A DNA stretch of 35,554 nucleotides. It comes from Spirogloea muscicola (taxonomy: Eukaryota > Streptophyta > Zygnematophyceae > Spirogloeales > Spirogloeaceae). The position numbers were made by a program, and so were the translations under genes. Below are positions 1 through 9,291 of the stretch, one piece after another; within the stretch, counting starts at the first letter, position 1; each line of letters opens with the position of its first letter. The stretch lies in contig WELB01000177.1 in the NCBI GenBank assembly GCA_009602725.1, positions 161,522 through 197,075 on the forward strand, given 5' to 3'. Below the pieces are notes generated by a model, which was given only the letters and a program-made list of their open reading frames with translations, ran no database searches and was not told where the DNA came from.

Positions 1-22
1 TTTTTTCCCCCCCCCCCCCCCC
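1..22. repeat. Homopolymer run at window start (T6 then C16)
   Basis: The window opens with six T followed by sixteen C. It looks like a contig-edge or low-complexity artefact, comparable to the long A runs that border N positions elsewhere in the window. No function is inferred. Confidence 0.6.
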
Positions 23-39
23 TTTTCTGTCGACGGTCG

Positions 40-335
40 TAGAAGGCGCGCGGTGCGCATGGCATGAGTGGGAGGCCCAAAGGGAGAAAAGAAAGCCAAA
101 GCAAGCCACTGTGGTACACTGCTCGCAAGAACACAGGACATCTCACGGAAGCGGAGCAGCAGCCCTCCCCGAAGAGAGAAGGCGCGCCGGTGCGCATGAC
201 GTGGAAGGGTGGCCATTTAAGCTAATGAACTGTGCAGGGCAAAAAGAAGTGCTCGCCCATAGAGAAGAGTGGCTGGCAAAGCCAGCCCAAAAAGAATGGA
301 CAATATCCCAAGCCAAAGAAAGAGGCAAAAGCTAG
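40..335 (-). repeat. Retroelement 3'-UTR modules, minus orientation
   Basis: Two copies of the GC-rich 3' box (GAAGGCGCGCGGTGCGCATG type) lie at about 46-66 and 178-198. They are followed by a stem-loop module at about 266-300 (GGCTGGCAAAGCCAGCC) with the AAAAAGAATGGACAA flank seen at many other places in the window. Read on the minus strand these are the 3'-untranslated modules of the element family whose coding ends are annotated below. The short ORFs here are not conserved and I do not regard them as genes. Confidence 0.6.
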
Positions 336-439
336 AGCTGCTAGTGCCGCTAGTCCTCTCCTGGCAGCGTCTTTCTTCTATCTAAAACACACGGCTGTTC
401 AAGTGAGAGGCCAGCCAGCACGTGGCTTGCAAGGCTGCT

Positions 440-925
440 AGCGGAAACGAGCGCAAACGAGGAGAAAGGGCTCGCCCATTGAGGATAGGGGCTGGAAAAG
501 CCAGCCCAAAAAACAAAGTACGAGAAGGGGCCAGGGGAAGCGCTAAGAAGATCAAGCTTGAAGCACTCACAAGAAGCACAAGAAGAAACAAAGCAGCTAC
601 GACACTCAGTAACCCCTGCTAAGCAGCCTCAGGTCGGAGAAGTTGGGCTCCTGGAAGCGGGTCCCCATGGCAGCTAAGAGGCAGCAGCGAGGGCTCTGCC
701 GGCACGCAGGTGCAGCGCGCGGGCCATAGACCTCTGCAGCGAGACGGCCAAGCGCATACGGATGCGCTAGCGACCCGGCTGCAGGAAAGTCCACCGGCTC
801 CCCATGGAAGCGGCGGACGATGGCGTGACGGGCGAGCTGGTCGAGCAGCTCGAGCCACCGAGTGCCCAACGCCCCATGCGTGTCAATAGCCAGCGGGAAG
901 AACTCGTCTTCCCGCGGATGATCAG
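440..925 (-). mobile_element. 5'-truncated retroelement copy A (C-terminal coding end plus 3' UTR)
   Basis: On the minus strand, 922 down to 606 encodes about 105 residues that start DHPREDEFFPLAID, continue with TRWLELLDQLARHA and end DLRLLSRGY followed by a TGA at 606-608. The same pattern recurs in at least eight other places in the window. About 120 bp beyond the stop (480-605) is the 3' UTR, with the hairpin GGGCTGG-loop-CCAGCCC at about 487-508. No reverse transcriptase catalytic region is present, so this is a 5'-truncated copy typical of a non-LTR element. The family assignment is inferred from repetition and truncation, not from an RT motif. Confidence 0.65.
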
Positions 926-942
926 CATACTTGAGCTCCTTG

Positions 943-1440
943 GCCCGAGCGGAGAGGATTCACAAGAGGATTCACCCTGCCGGTGATGAGTTTGTGGCGC
1001 TGGCGATGGACGTGCCCGGGGCTTTTGAAAGTCGGTGGCTGGACTTTCTGCAGCAGCTTGCACGCGCACTGCATCGTTGGCGGGAGAGCAAGGTGAGCTG
1101 CCCGGCTTCAACGCCGCCAGGTCGCTTGCCCACGCAGTCCGCCTGCGGATGTCCATCTCCTTCCAACGCTCCCAAGCTAACGCAGGACACTTGTGGGCAG
1201 GCCGCGCTTTGGCTGCTAAATTTGGGTCTGCCTCTTCTCCAGCTGCAAGTCACTCCGACTTGCGGCTGCTGACTCGGGGTTAACAGGCTCCTGATCGCTG
1301 TAGTCTCTTGCATAGTTGTCTGGTTTTGGCACCTTTCGGCCCTTTGAACCTTTTGCACTGTTTCTAGGCTGGCTTGTCGCAGCCCCCGCCCCCTTTCGAA
1401 GAGCTAAATTTCCCTGCCCAAAAGAGAGTTAGCTCATCCA
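943..1440 (+). mobile_element. 5'-truncated retroelement copy B, frameshifted
   Basis: From about 943 the plus strand reads RAERIHKRIHPAGDEF, then ALAMDVPGAFESRWLDFLQQ, matching the region of copy F with AERKKERHYHDHP and DIYGGYG. The frame then shifts at about 1085-1115 to SLAHAVRLRMSISFQRSQ and ends SDLRLLTRG with TAA at 1281-1283. The following 150 bp carry a 3' UTR with a degenerate hairpin module (AGGCTGGCTTGTCGCAGCCCC at about 1367-1390). It lies head-to-head with copy A. The frameshift shows it is not functional. Confidence 0.65.
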
Positions 1441-1590
1441 AAAGTGGCGAGGACTACGAAAAGCCAGCGAGAAAGCAATGATCAAGGTCCGACAGGGCCA
1501 GAAGTCGCAAAATACTCAAACACTCTCCATGAATACTGCAAATGAAAGCCTATGATTCTCAGTGTACAAATGCAGATCTAGTATCTCGAG

Positions 1591-1804
1591 GGCGGAAAAG
1601 CCTAGGGCCCGAGGGTTGTGAAAGAAAGAGCTCCAAATTAAAGCGATGGCAGTAAGAGGCCAGCCCAAATGGACGAACAAGGGCGGAGAGCCTTTCTTGG
1701 CCGAGGGCCCGAGGGTTGTGAAAGAAACAGCTCCAGATCAAAGCGATGGCAGTAAAAGGCCAGCCCAAATGGACGAACCAGGGCGGAGAGCCCCTTTTTG
1801 GCCT
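1591..1804 (-). repeat. Tandem duplication, 100-bp unit, two copies
   Basis: The segment beginning GGGCCCGAGGGTTGTGAAAG occurs at 1605 and again at 1705, exactly 100 bp apart. Similarity continues through GGCCAGCCCAAATGGACGAA to GGGCGGAGAGCC. The unit contains one retroelement 3'-UTR hairpin module in minus orientation, so this is a tandem copy of that module. Only a few substitutions separate the two units, suggesting a fairly recent duplication. Confidence 0.85.
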
Positions 1805-1806
1805 TG

Positions 1807-2212
1807 CAGCTGCTGACGAGGGATGATTGAGCACCCATTCATTGGAAATTACTTAAGTACATGTTGCTCTGTGCAGTCTGGCCCTTTCGGACCTTTTCAT
1901 TCCCTTTGGGCTTGCCTCTCACAGCTATTGTCTCACTCTGCAAGAGCTGTTTTTTTGGACCTTGTCCATTGTTTTCTGGGCTGGCCTTTCACACGTTTCG
2001 CCATGGTTTTCCGGCCTCTTTTGAGCTTGTTCACCATTTTGTGGGCTGCCTTTTCCCTGCCTTCCCTCCCCTTGGAAGGGCTGTTTCTTTCACAGTATGC
2101 TGACCATCCGCGGGAGGACGAGTTCTTCCCCGTTGCCATCGACGTCCACGGGGCGTTCGGCGCTCGGTGGCTTGAGCTCCTGCACCGGCTAGCGCGCAGC
2201 CCAGTATCCTGA
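1807..2212 (+). mobile_element. Retroelement 3'-UTR array and truncated copy C
   Basis: 1807-1827 resembles the coding end (CAGCTGCTGACGAGGGATGA). Three successive 3'-UTR-like modules then follow (about 1880-1930, 1955-2000, 2005-2090), each with a GGACCTTxTCCATT / GGGCTGGCxTTTCACA core. 2096-2212 encodes ADHPREDEFFPVAIDVHGAF then RWLELLHRLAR and stops abruptly. That is the same domain as copies A, B and F without the final third. The break at about 2205 is followed by a different, minus-oriented copy. Confidence 0.6.
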
Positions 2213-2234
2213 CGTCACCAAGGAAGCTTGCGTG

Positions 2235-2440
2235 GAGTGAGATAATGGAAGGCCTAAGTAGCCAAGTACTACGGCAATCACATCTGATGACGTACATTAC
2301 CCACTGCAGATTGACCCGCTCAATTACCACGGGTCAGCACATAGAGGTCGCTAATTGATACCTGAATACCCGATGGGAATATCCAAGCCCTTTTGCCACC
2401 AACTAGAGCTCGCCCAGATGTCTGGTGCAAAGCATGAGTG
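2235..2440 (-). mobile_element. Retroelement 3' end (copy I) with short dispersed repeat
   Basis: The minus strand reads ISDLYVLTRGN followed by TGA at 2320-2322, the family C-terminus. About 190 bp around it align with 31605-31790 (also minus), including the AAGCCC(T)TTTGCCACCA segment at about 2385-2403. Just downstream of the stop (2241-2302) lies a 60-bp repeat with GCCAAGTACTACGG and TGATGACGTACAT, found again at 14751, 14846 and 31605. Confidence 0.55.
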
Positions 2441-3505
2441 AAGCACGCTGATAATCGAGTGGAGTGTCAACTGGTCCCATCTCCCCGTTAAAGTCCACAG
2501 GGCGTGGGGCTCAATACCCTCTCTCAGACTAAATGCTCGCTCATCTCTATCTGTTGCGTATACCGGAGACTTTAGGCCACCCATCCATCTACGTGCATCT
2601 GTATCCGAGTAAAGCATGCTCTGCAGTTGCTGAGAATGATCAGCATTGATTTGAGAGCCAAAGGGGATTACCGCAGGTGCTGTAGGGTAGCTAAGTAGTA
2701 TTAGAGAATCTCTGATACTGCTCAATGTCCGCAAATTCACTGCACCACGAACCATTGAAAAACTTGATCTTACACCAGGATGTTAAAGAGGGTCGTGAGA
2801 AATGGCTCCCATACAGCACAATGAGCAGCGTGTAGGCGCATATGTACATGTACAGTAGCATGCAAGCACTAGCTTTTCCACTTGCAAGAGCTGCAGCGTT
2901 CAGATCCACCAGTGGAAACTCGTGTCTGCATTACGCCAACCGTATTAACTGTTGGCAGATGCATCTGCTTCAGATTGTATCCATATATTGCATCCAAATA
3001 GCAAGCAGCCACGAATGTGCATATCCTTCTTAGGAGGCAAAAGCTTAGTAGAGTCACCTTCAGAGATATGATGGTAATCTATCAGTAGCAAATCTCTGGA
3101 CGAATTCCAACATCGCAAGGTCAATGTTGCTAACAATATCTCCACCTGGGCCGCGGACTACCAGCTGTAACGAGTAGACATCATCCCCACAACAACCAGC
3201 ACGGTGATGACAAGACCAAGATGTAGGACTGGGAATATAATAGCTCCTGAGCCAAGGCCTTGTCAGTACAAAGGTTCCAAGGTAGAAGCTGCTAATGTGG
3301 CCCTCTCTGCCTCCTGGCATAACTGCACTGCATTCTGCCTTGGCCAGGAGTCCCAGGCTACTGACAGAGTCGACAGCAGGTTGTCTGCACCCATTCTCCT
3401 TGTGGCCAGTGTAGGCTTCTGATCACCGGACAGGCACATAGAGCTCAGCGGTTGCACATTTGACAGACTAGCAGTATCAGCCAGACTGTTGCTAGCAAGC
3501 ACCAA
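2351..3505 (-). other. Unrecognised minus-strand ORFs, possibly exons of an unknown gene
   Basis: Several minus-strand open frames follow each other: 3505-3263 (MVLASNSLADTASLSNVQPL), 3320-3060 (with LQLVVRGPGGDIVSNIDLAM then LEFVQRFATD) and 2755-2351 (with DARRWMGGLKSPVYATDRDE and SLREGIEPHALWTLTGRWDQ). The composition looks protein-like, and the residues around 3060-3190 sit after a plausible acceptor (TTACAG at about 3166). I recognise no family and could not close a splice chain. They could be exons of a gene convergent with nothing nearby, or chance ORFs and old repeat coding sequence. Confidence 0.2.
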
Positions 3506-3509
3506 GGTG

Positions 3510-4356
3510 AGATGCTAGAAAGCAAGATTTCAAATTGCAGAGCAACAGCACCTGAAGGCATGTACTTGAGACACTGACAACTCAGAAAGTGTCAATAGCA
3601 TCCAACACATGGCTCATCAGGAGTCACTGCCACCAACTTACACAAAGACTTGGAGTACAGGCTATGCCATATTCAAATATATACATCTTGGAAAACTTCA
3701 GCAAACAGCAAGCACACAAGTAAAGCAACTGAATGCAATCACGAAGACTAGACAAACAGCTGTGGCAGCACATCATTAGGAGCACATGATCAGTGCCATA
3801 CATGAGCAACCGTGAGCCCATGCAACATTACGGCCCACCAACTCTGAGAGCTAGCGTGTAAGCTTGGACCAATTGGCTTTCCAGTCCACATGCAGCAGGC
3901 CCCCTTCAAACCAGCAATCTCTCTGCCTTCTTTGAGTCTTTAATGCTTAATCACTTGACTGACACCTTATCCACGTTACGAAAACAAAGTGGCAGGTCAC
4001 ATGATTTGGCTAAAAAGCCTAATTGTATGTGCCAGACATGCGAGTGCAATGCCCACTTGCTGCAGTAACCCACGACTCTTGAAGTCCATATATATACAGG
4101 CTGTCAGAGTGGAACTGGCCAGAGGTTTTTAAGTACCAAACCTCCCAGGGCCACTTTGTCAAAAACCTCCATACAGAGGTCCACAGAATCCAAAAACTTG
4201 CCCTTGTCTACACGCTAAGATGCAAATCGTTTCTTGATACTTAGAGATCTGTCCACAAAATCTAACTTGTCCCCCCAATCACTTGTCCCTCACAACCACA
4301 GACATTGAGCACTCTGCTTGTGCACACTCAGCTTCTTGGCTGCTTATGCAGCTCCA
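3510..4356. other. Catalase 3' flank, no gene seen
   Basis: This AT-richer stretch lies beyond the catalase stop codon. It probably includes the 3' UTR nearest 4356. No conserved ORF, RNA gene or retroelement coding end was recognised. Confidence 0.4.
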
Positions 4357-7300
4357 TCACATGTTAGCCTTCATGTTGAGCTTTGCTGCAATCTTCTGAG
4401 CGATTGATTTATCAGCCTGCAAGAAATCAACAGTAAGTAAACAACATCAATTTATGTCCAACCTTAGCAACCATAAGAGATCCAAATTAGACAACATCAA
4501 CCAATGTCCGACCTTAGCACCCGTAAAAGATCCAAAGGCACTACACACACCCTTGACATGTATGCTGCTCAACATCCCAAGCATCTGTCAAATGACTGGG
4601 CATAATCTCACTCTGCTATGAAACAATCTGATCACAAAAGCACAGAAGAACTCAAGGTGCTCATAAAGCTTGTGATCACAAGGGTGCAATTACCTGAGCC
4701 CAGTAAGAAAGCCAGACACTACGAATTTCATGAGTCACGCGGGGGTCAGCCAGCGCCTCGGCAAATCGCTTGACAAAACGCTCCTGACGATCGGCTGGCC
4801 AACTCCGATACCTTGCACCTGGTTGTGCAAAATTGTTTTCCTTCGCAATGACAGCCTTCTCCCGCTTGCCATGCAAGACATGGCTAGGGATAGGGACGCG
4901 CTCAGAGTGGCGGACTGGGTCGTAACGGGACGGGAAGTAGTCAACCTGCAGCATCAAGACTCTTGTTCAATCAATCAGCTCTATTGCTGGACTAGCAGAA
5001 TAATGACCAGGTGTAACCACCTCTCTGATTGGCTGCCAACGAGCTGTACAGTAACTTGACCGCAGATATGGCTTCCACATACAATCAGGCAGAGGCTTGA
5101 ATAGTTTCTGCAATAAGGCTTCACCTCCTCATCACGGTGCATGAAATTCATAAAACCATCGTAGTGGTTGTTGTGATGAGCGTTCTTGGGAGCATTTGCA
5201 GGCAGCAATAGGTAATTTGGGCCCAATCTGTGGCGCTGAGTGTCAGAGTAAGAAAAGATGCGCGTCTGAAGCATCTTGTCATCAGTGTAATACACGCCAG
5301 GTACCACAACACCAGGGCAGAAAGCCAGCTGCTCATTCTCCGCAAAGAAGTTATCAATGTTCTTGTTCAACACCATCCGTCCAACCGGCTGCCACAAGGA
5401 CGACAATCATATTAGGTGTCTGACATGGCATAAGAACAGCTGGACTGTCAAGATGCAGCTGTCAAGGCCACAGAACCTTGGCTGGACAAGCCACTTGAGA
5501 GCACACTCTTGTGTACTTGTGAAATCTGAAAACACTGTGTACGGCAAGAATGGTAATGCCTGACAGGCATGTCAACCAGATCAACTACAATGTCATCCTG
5601 TCATTGGCAAGATATTATCCTACTCAGGCATGGCTTGCAACCTACAACTCATTCCCCAATGTTCCAGGCAGACAGACACTTATCAGATGTCATGATATCT
5701 GCACATTTAGCCCATCCCACCTAATGAAGATGCTGGCAGAGAAACTCACCTGCATTGGAAATTGCTCAACTGGCCAGATCTTTGTCACATCAAGAGGATC
5801 GAAGTCATACTTGTCCTCATTTGCCGGATCCATTGTCTGGATGTACAACTTCCACTCTGGGTAGTTGCCAGCTGCGATAGAATCATACAAATCCTGCAAA
5901 GTAGGCACATGATCAATCACCATATCGAATCTCAGCAAAGCAGATTACATGACTCAATAGCTTGATAGCAAGTGCATGTAAGCAACATGGAGTACAAGCC
6001 TGGGCTTATTACCCAACAGGTTACTCTATCCTGATTGACTGTCTTGATCTACTATGCACCTACCTTTGTGGCATGGCTGTGATTGTTCCCGCCCACAATG
6101 ACAGCCTCGTCATCCAGGAGGTTCTTGACGCCACAGGTCGGCAGCCAATGGAACTTCACATATGTAACTTTGCCAACCTTATTGATCAAGGAGAATGTGT
6201 GCACTCCAAAACCTTCCATGTGGCGATAGTCTTGAGGGATGCCAATATCATCAAACTGCATAATATGCCAACTCATGACTTTGTCAATGCCGGGTGCTGC
6301 CCTGTGATTGCAGGTGTGACCAACTCCAGACAATATTCACAGGTGAGCAGCATGTCTTGCTCGCACACGTTGCTCCTGTTCTTGCTTATGCTCTTGCTTT
6401 GCTCTCACTAATGCAAATTGCCTTCTCTAACGTGACAAGCCATTCCCTCCTCACTCAAAACTTTCATCCCACAGCTTCTACCAAAACCGTTCAGGACTTC
6501 TACCAGAAACGTCCATAACTGCCACTCTTATAGGTACTGATTCTAATATGAAATGTAAAGAGCATCACAGTCCAGCGTTTGACCAATCCAATGAAGCTGC
6601 CCCTCACATTGTCCCACTATAAAGTACATCATAGCAGTTCCCCCGTAACAACGCCTGACCAATGCTTCTTACCAAGAAGGTGAACATATTCAGGGACTCT
6701 GGGATATGGGAGAAGAAATCCATGATCCGCCATGTTTCCTGAATGTGGGTCTTGGGATTGGGCTTCAAAGCATGAATCATGTCAGGAAACTTGATTCCAT
6801 CTCGGATGAAAAAAACTGGTATGTTATTACCAACCATGTCAAAGTTGCCCTGCAGATGAGGAACCACACTGTCAGTACTCTCTTATGGATAGTATATACT
6901 GAAGATAGCTAGCAACAGCATAAGGAAGGTATGAGAGCTGCTGCATATCTGCCACTCAGACTTCACATCATGCTCAGACATACCTCTCTTGTGTAGAACT
7001 TGATTGCAAACCCGCGGGGATCCCTCAGAGTCTCAGGACTGCCGCGCTCATGAATAACAGTTGAGAACCGGATGATGAGGGGAGTCTGAACCCCAGGGGC
7101 ACGCAAGAAGTCGGCACAGGTCAGATGCGAGATGTCATGGGTAACCTCGAAAAAGCCCTTGGCACTTGCACCACGCGCGTGGACCACCCTCTGCACATGC
7201 ACACCACATGTCAGATGGTCAGCACAAAGACATTTCCGCAAAAGCGTATTGTTCAGGTATCATTCGGCCTCACTCAAGTAGAACTATCTGTTGAGCTCTA

Positions 7301-8217
7301 AAGCCTGCACCTACCAACATTCTAACGCTGCCTTGGCCTCCAAGTCAGGCAATTTAATCTTAATATAGAACCGCGTAAACTCCTCACTGAGCTCTGATGC
7401 AAACGGTAAGACTACTCCTCTGATATCTACTTACAACCTATTTCTGCCACCAGCCACGTGTGAGCTGACTCAAAGCCGAGATCTTCGACCCCCTCACCTC
7501 AGGAATGCGTTCCCTGTCAAACTGAGCTAGCTTCTCGACAAGATGGTAATCCTCAAGAAGAACAGGACCTGTAAGACAGCAAGAGGTGAAAGTGCTTGTA
7601 ATCAGTTCGCTCAGGCAACAACTTGTCACTGGTCTTGATGGTAGACCTTCAGCACGTTGGAAAATGTGCAAGTGTAGACCGAATTTCATTACAATTCTAT
7701 TCCACCCAGCCTGAAAGCACCCCCTGACATGCGCAGGAACTTGCACGATGTCACCAAGTCCTGCTGCTATTCTAGCTAGCATACGGACTAACACAATCAT
7801 GACAGCGCAGCATGACAAGCGATACAGAGTCATGGACTGCTTCAAGAGGCATGAAGGAGGTGAACGAACCTCGGGGCCCAACAGTCAGCGATGAGTTGTT
7901 GTTCCAGACGGGAGCACCAGTGTTTGTCGTCCAAAAGGGTGCATTGAAGGCACTGGAGGGGCGATACTGCAACACCACAAAGCCTCTTCTCTTTAGTCGC
8001 AGGAGCCATCTGCCTGACCTAATGTCAGCTTTCACATGCAGGGTTACATGGGATTAAGGTGTACTCGGATGTTTGACGCATGCACACAGCAGCAGTGCGC
8101 CATAAGATCCATGATGAGCCAAAGCCACCCCACACGCAGAGGCCTACAGACGTCTTCCAGGTCATGGCCCGCGTTTGCTGGCACCGCTGGGTTCCAGCGC
8201 ACCTTGTAGGGATCCAT
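4357..8217 (-). CDS. CAT: Catalase, plant type (peroxisomal), 10 exons
   Basis: Haem catalase (EC 1.11.1.6) converting H2O2 to water and O2, expected in peroxisomes. Minus-strand exons: 8217-8203, 7966-7870, 7568-7498, 7190-6984, 6849-6673, 6255-6064, 5893-5750, 5388-5125, 4945-4694, 4416-4357. All introns are GT-AG with matching phases. They join to 1479 nt, 492 aa, exactly the usual plant catalase length. Visible landmarks: MDPYK start, active-site His65 in [18 protein letters not shown], Asn138 in GNFDMVGNN, haem-ligand Tyr348 in [17 protein letters not shown], and NNHSHATK. The C-terminus ([10 protein letters not shown]) lacks a canonical SKL; plant catalases use non-canonical internal or C-terminal signals, so targeting is inferred. 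Exon 1 supplies only the first five residues. It is divergent from QSOX. Confidence 0.97.
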
Positions 8218-9291
8218 GGTGCTGGTCGCAGGCAGCCGGGGGCGAGCGTCCGGTCCGCACGTCCCGCAACCTGTGCGAGTCGCTGCGGCTCCTCCTGACT
8301 CCGCGGCGGGCTGCCGGACCCACGCTAGAACTGCGCGGCGGCGGCGGCAGCGACGGCGATGGCGGTGGCGCAGCCGTCCCTCCAATGTCCTGAGAGCAAT
8401 GAACCGGCTCTGGCGATAAGAGGCGCCACGTAGGCCGCCCGGGGTGGGGTGCCGGGTATTCGCGGACCGGACGGAAGTTATTACACGCCGCCTGCTGTGG
8501 GGCCACGTCTGGGCAGAGGGGGTTTTCTGGAACGCGCCGCCGGAATCCCTCCCGCGGCGGCGGCCTGATCCGGCGGGCTGGGGGACCACACGCGCCGGCG
8601 CTGGCGTGGCCGCCGCCTATTCGCTGGGCCGAGATCTCGTAACCCGGTTAACCCGGTCGCCCCGCTAACCCGCCCGGGTGAGTTTAGCCAGGCCCCGGAA
8701 TTCTGGGGAATGACCGTCTGGAAGGTGAGCATGCACGCCGTGCTGCGTCTCAATTGGTCACGCCGGTGACCCCGGACCCACACAGGCGGTGGAGCTGGTT
8801 ATCCGACCCCTCAGGAGGGGGGCCTCCCGGCCCGGGGCAGCACGCCGGCCGCCATGGCCACCTGCCGGCCTCTCCCACACCTCCGATCCGCCAACCCGCC
8901 GTTTGTGCTGGCCGTCTCGCGACGGGCCGCAGTGCCACTGCGCCGGCTCGGCCGGCCCTCGGGCTGGCTGGCTCGCTCCCGCGGGGCGCGCGGAGACGCG
9001 CCGCCGGGATATCGGCTCGAAGCCTGCGGTGACGACGAGGCGCTGACGAGGGGCCACCTGATGATGGGCTTTGGGGTTTTGCTCGCTCTCGCGCGCTTTG
9101 TCGGGCCGCATGCGCTGCGTCACGACATGCGATCAGCGAGCCGGAGTCTTGTGGCCTCAGGACGGTGACGAGCCCGAGCCACTCAGGCTTGGATGCCCTC
9201 GCTCTGGGAGGAGGAGCTCTTGCGCTTAGCCGCACAGCCGCAGATCTTCGCTGGAGATTGTACTTCGTCTGCCATCCTTTGATTAGTAGCG
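8218..9291. promoter_or_regulatory. Shared GC-rich upstream region of catalase and QSOX
   Basis: About 1.07 kb separates the two divergent start codons. It is strongly GC- and CpG-rich, with GCG/CGG runs at about 8333-8380. A cluster of AACCCGG-type words lies at about 8641-8680. Long ORFs on both strands here are by-products of GC richness: they conflict with one another and resemble nothing I know. No TATA box could be assigned with confidence. Both 5' UTRs must lie in this interval. Confidence 0.55.
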
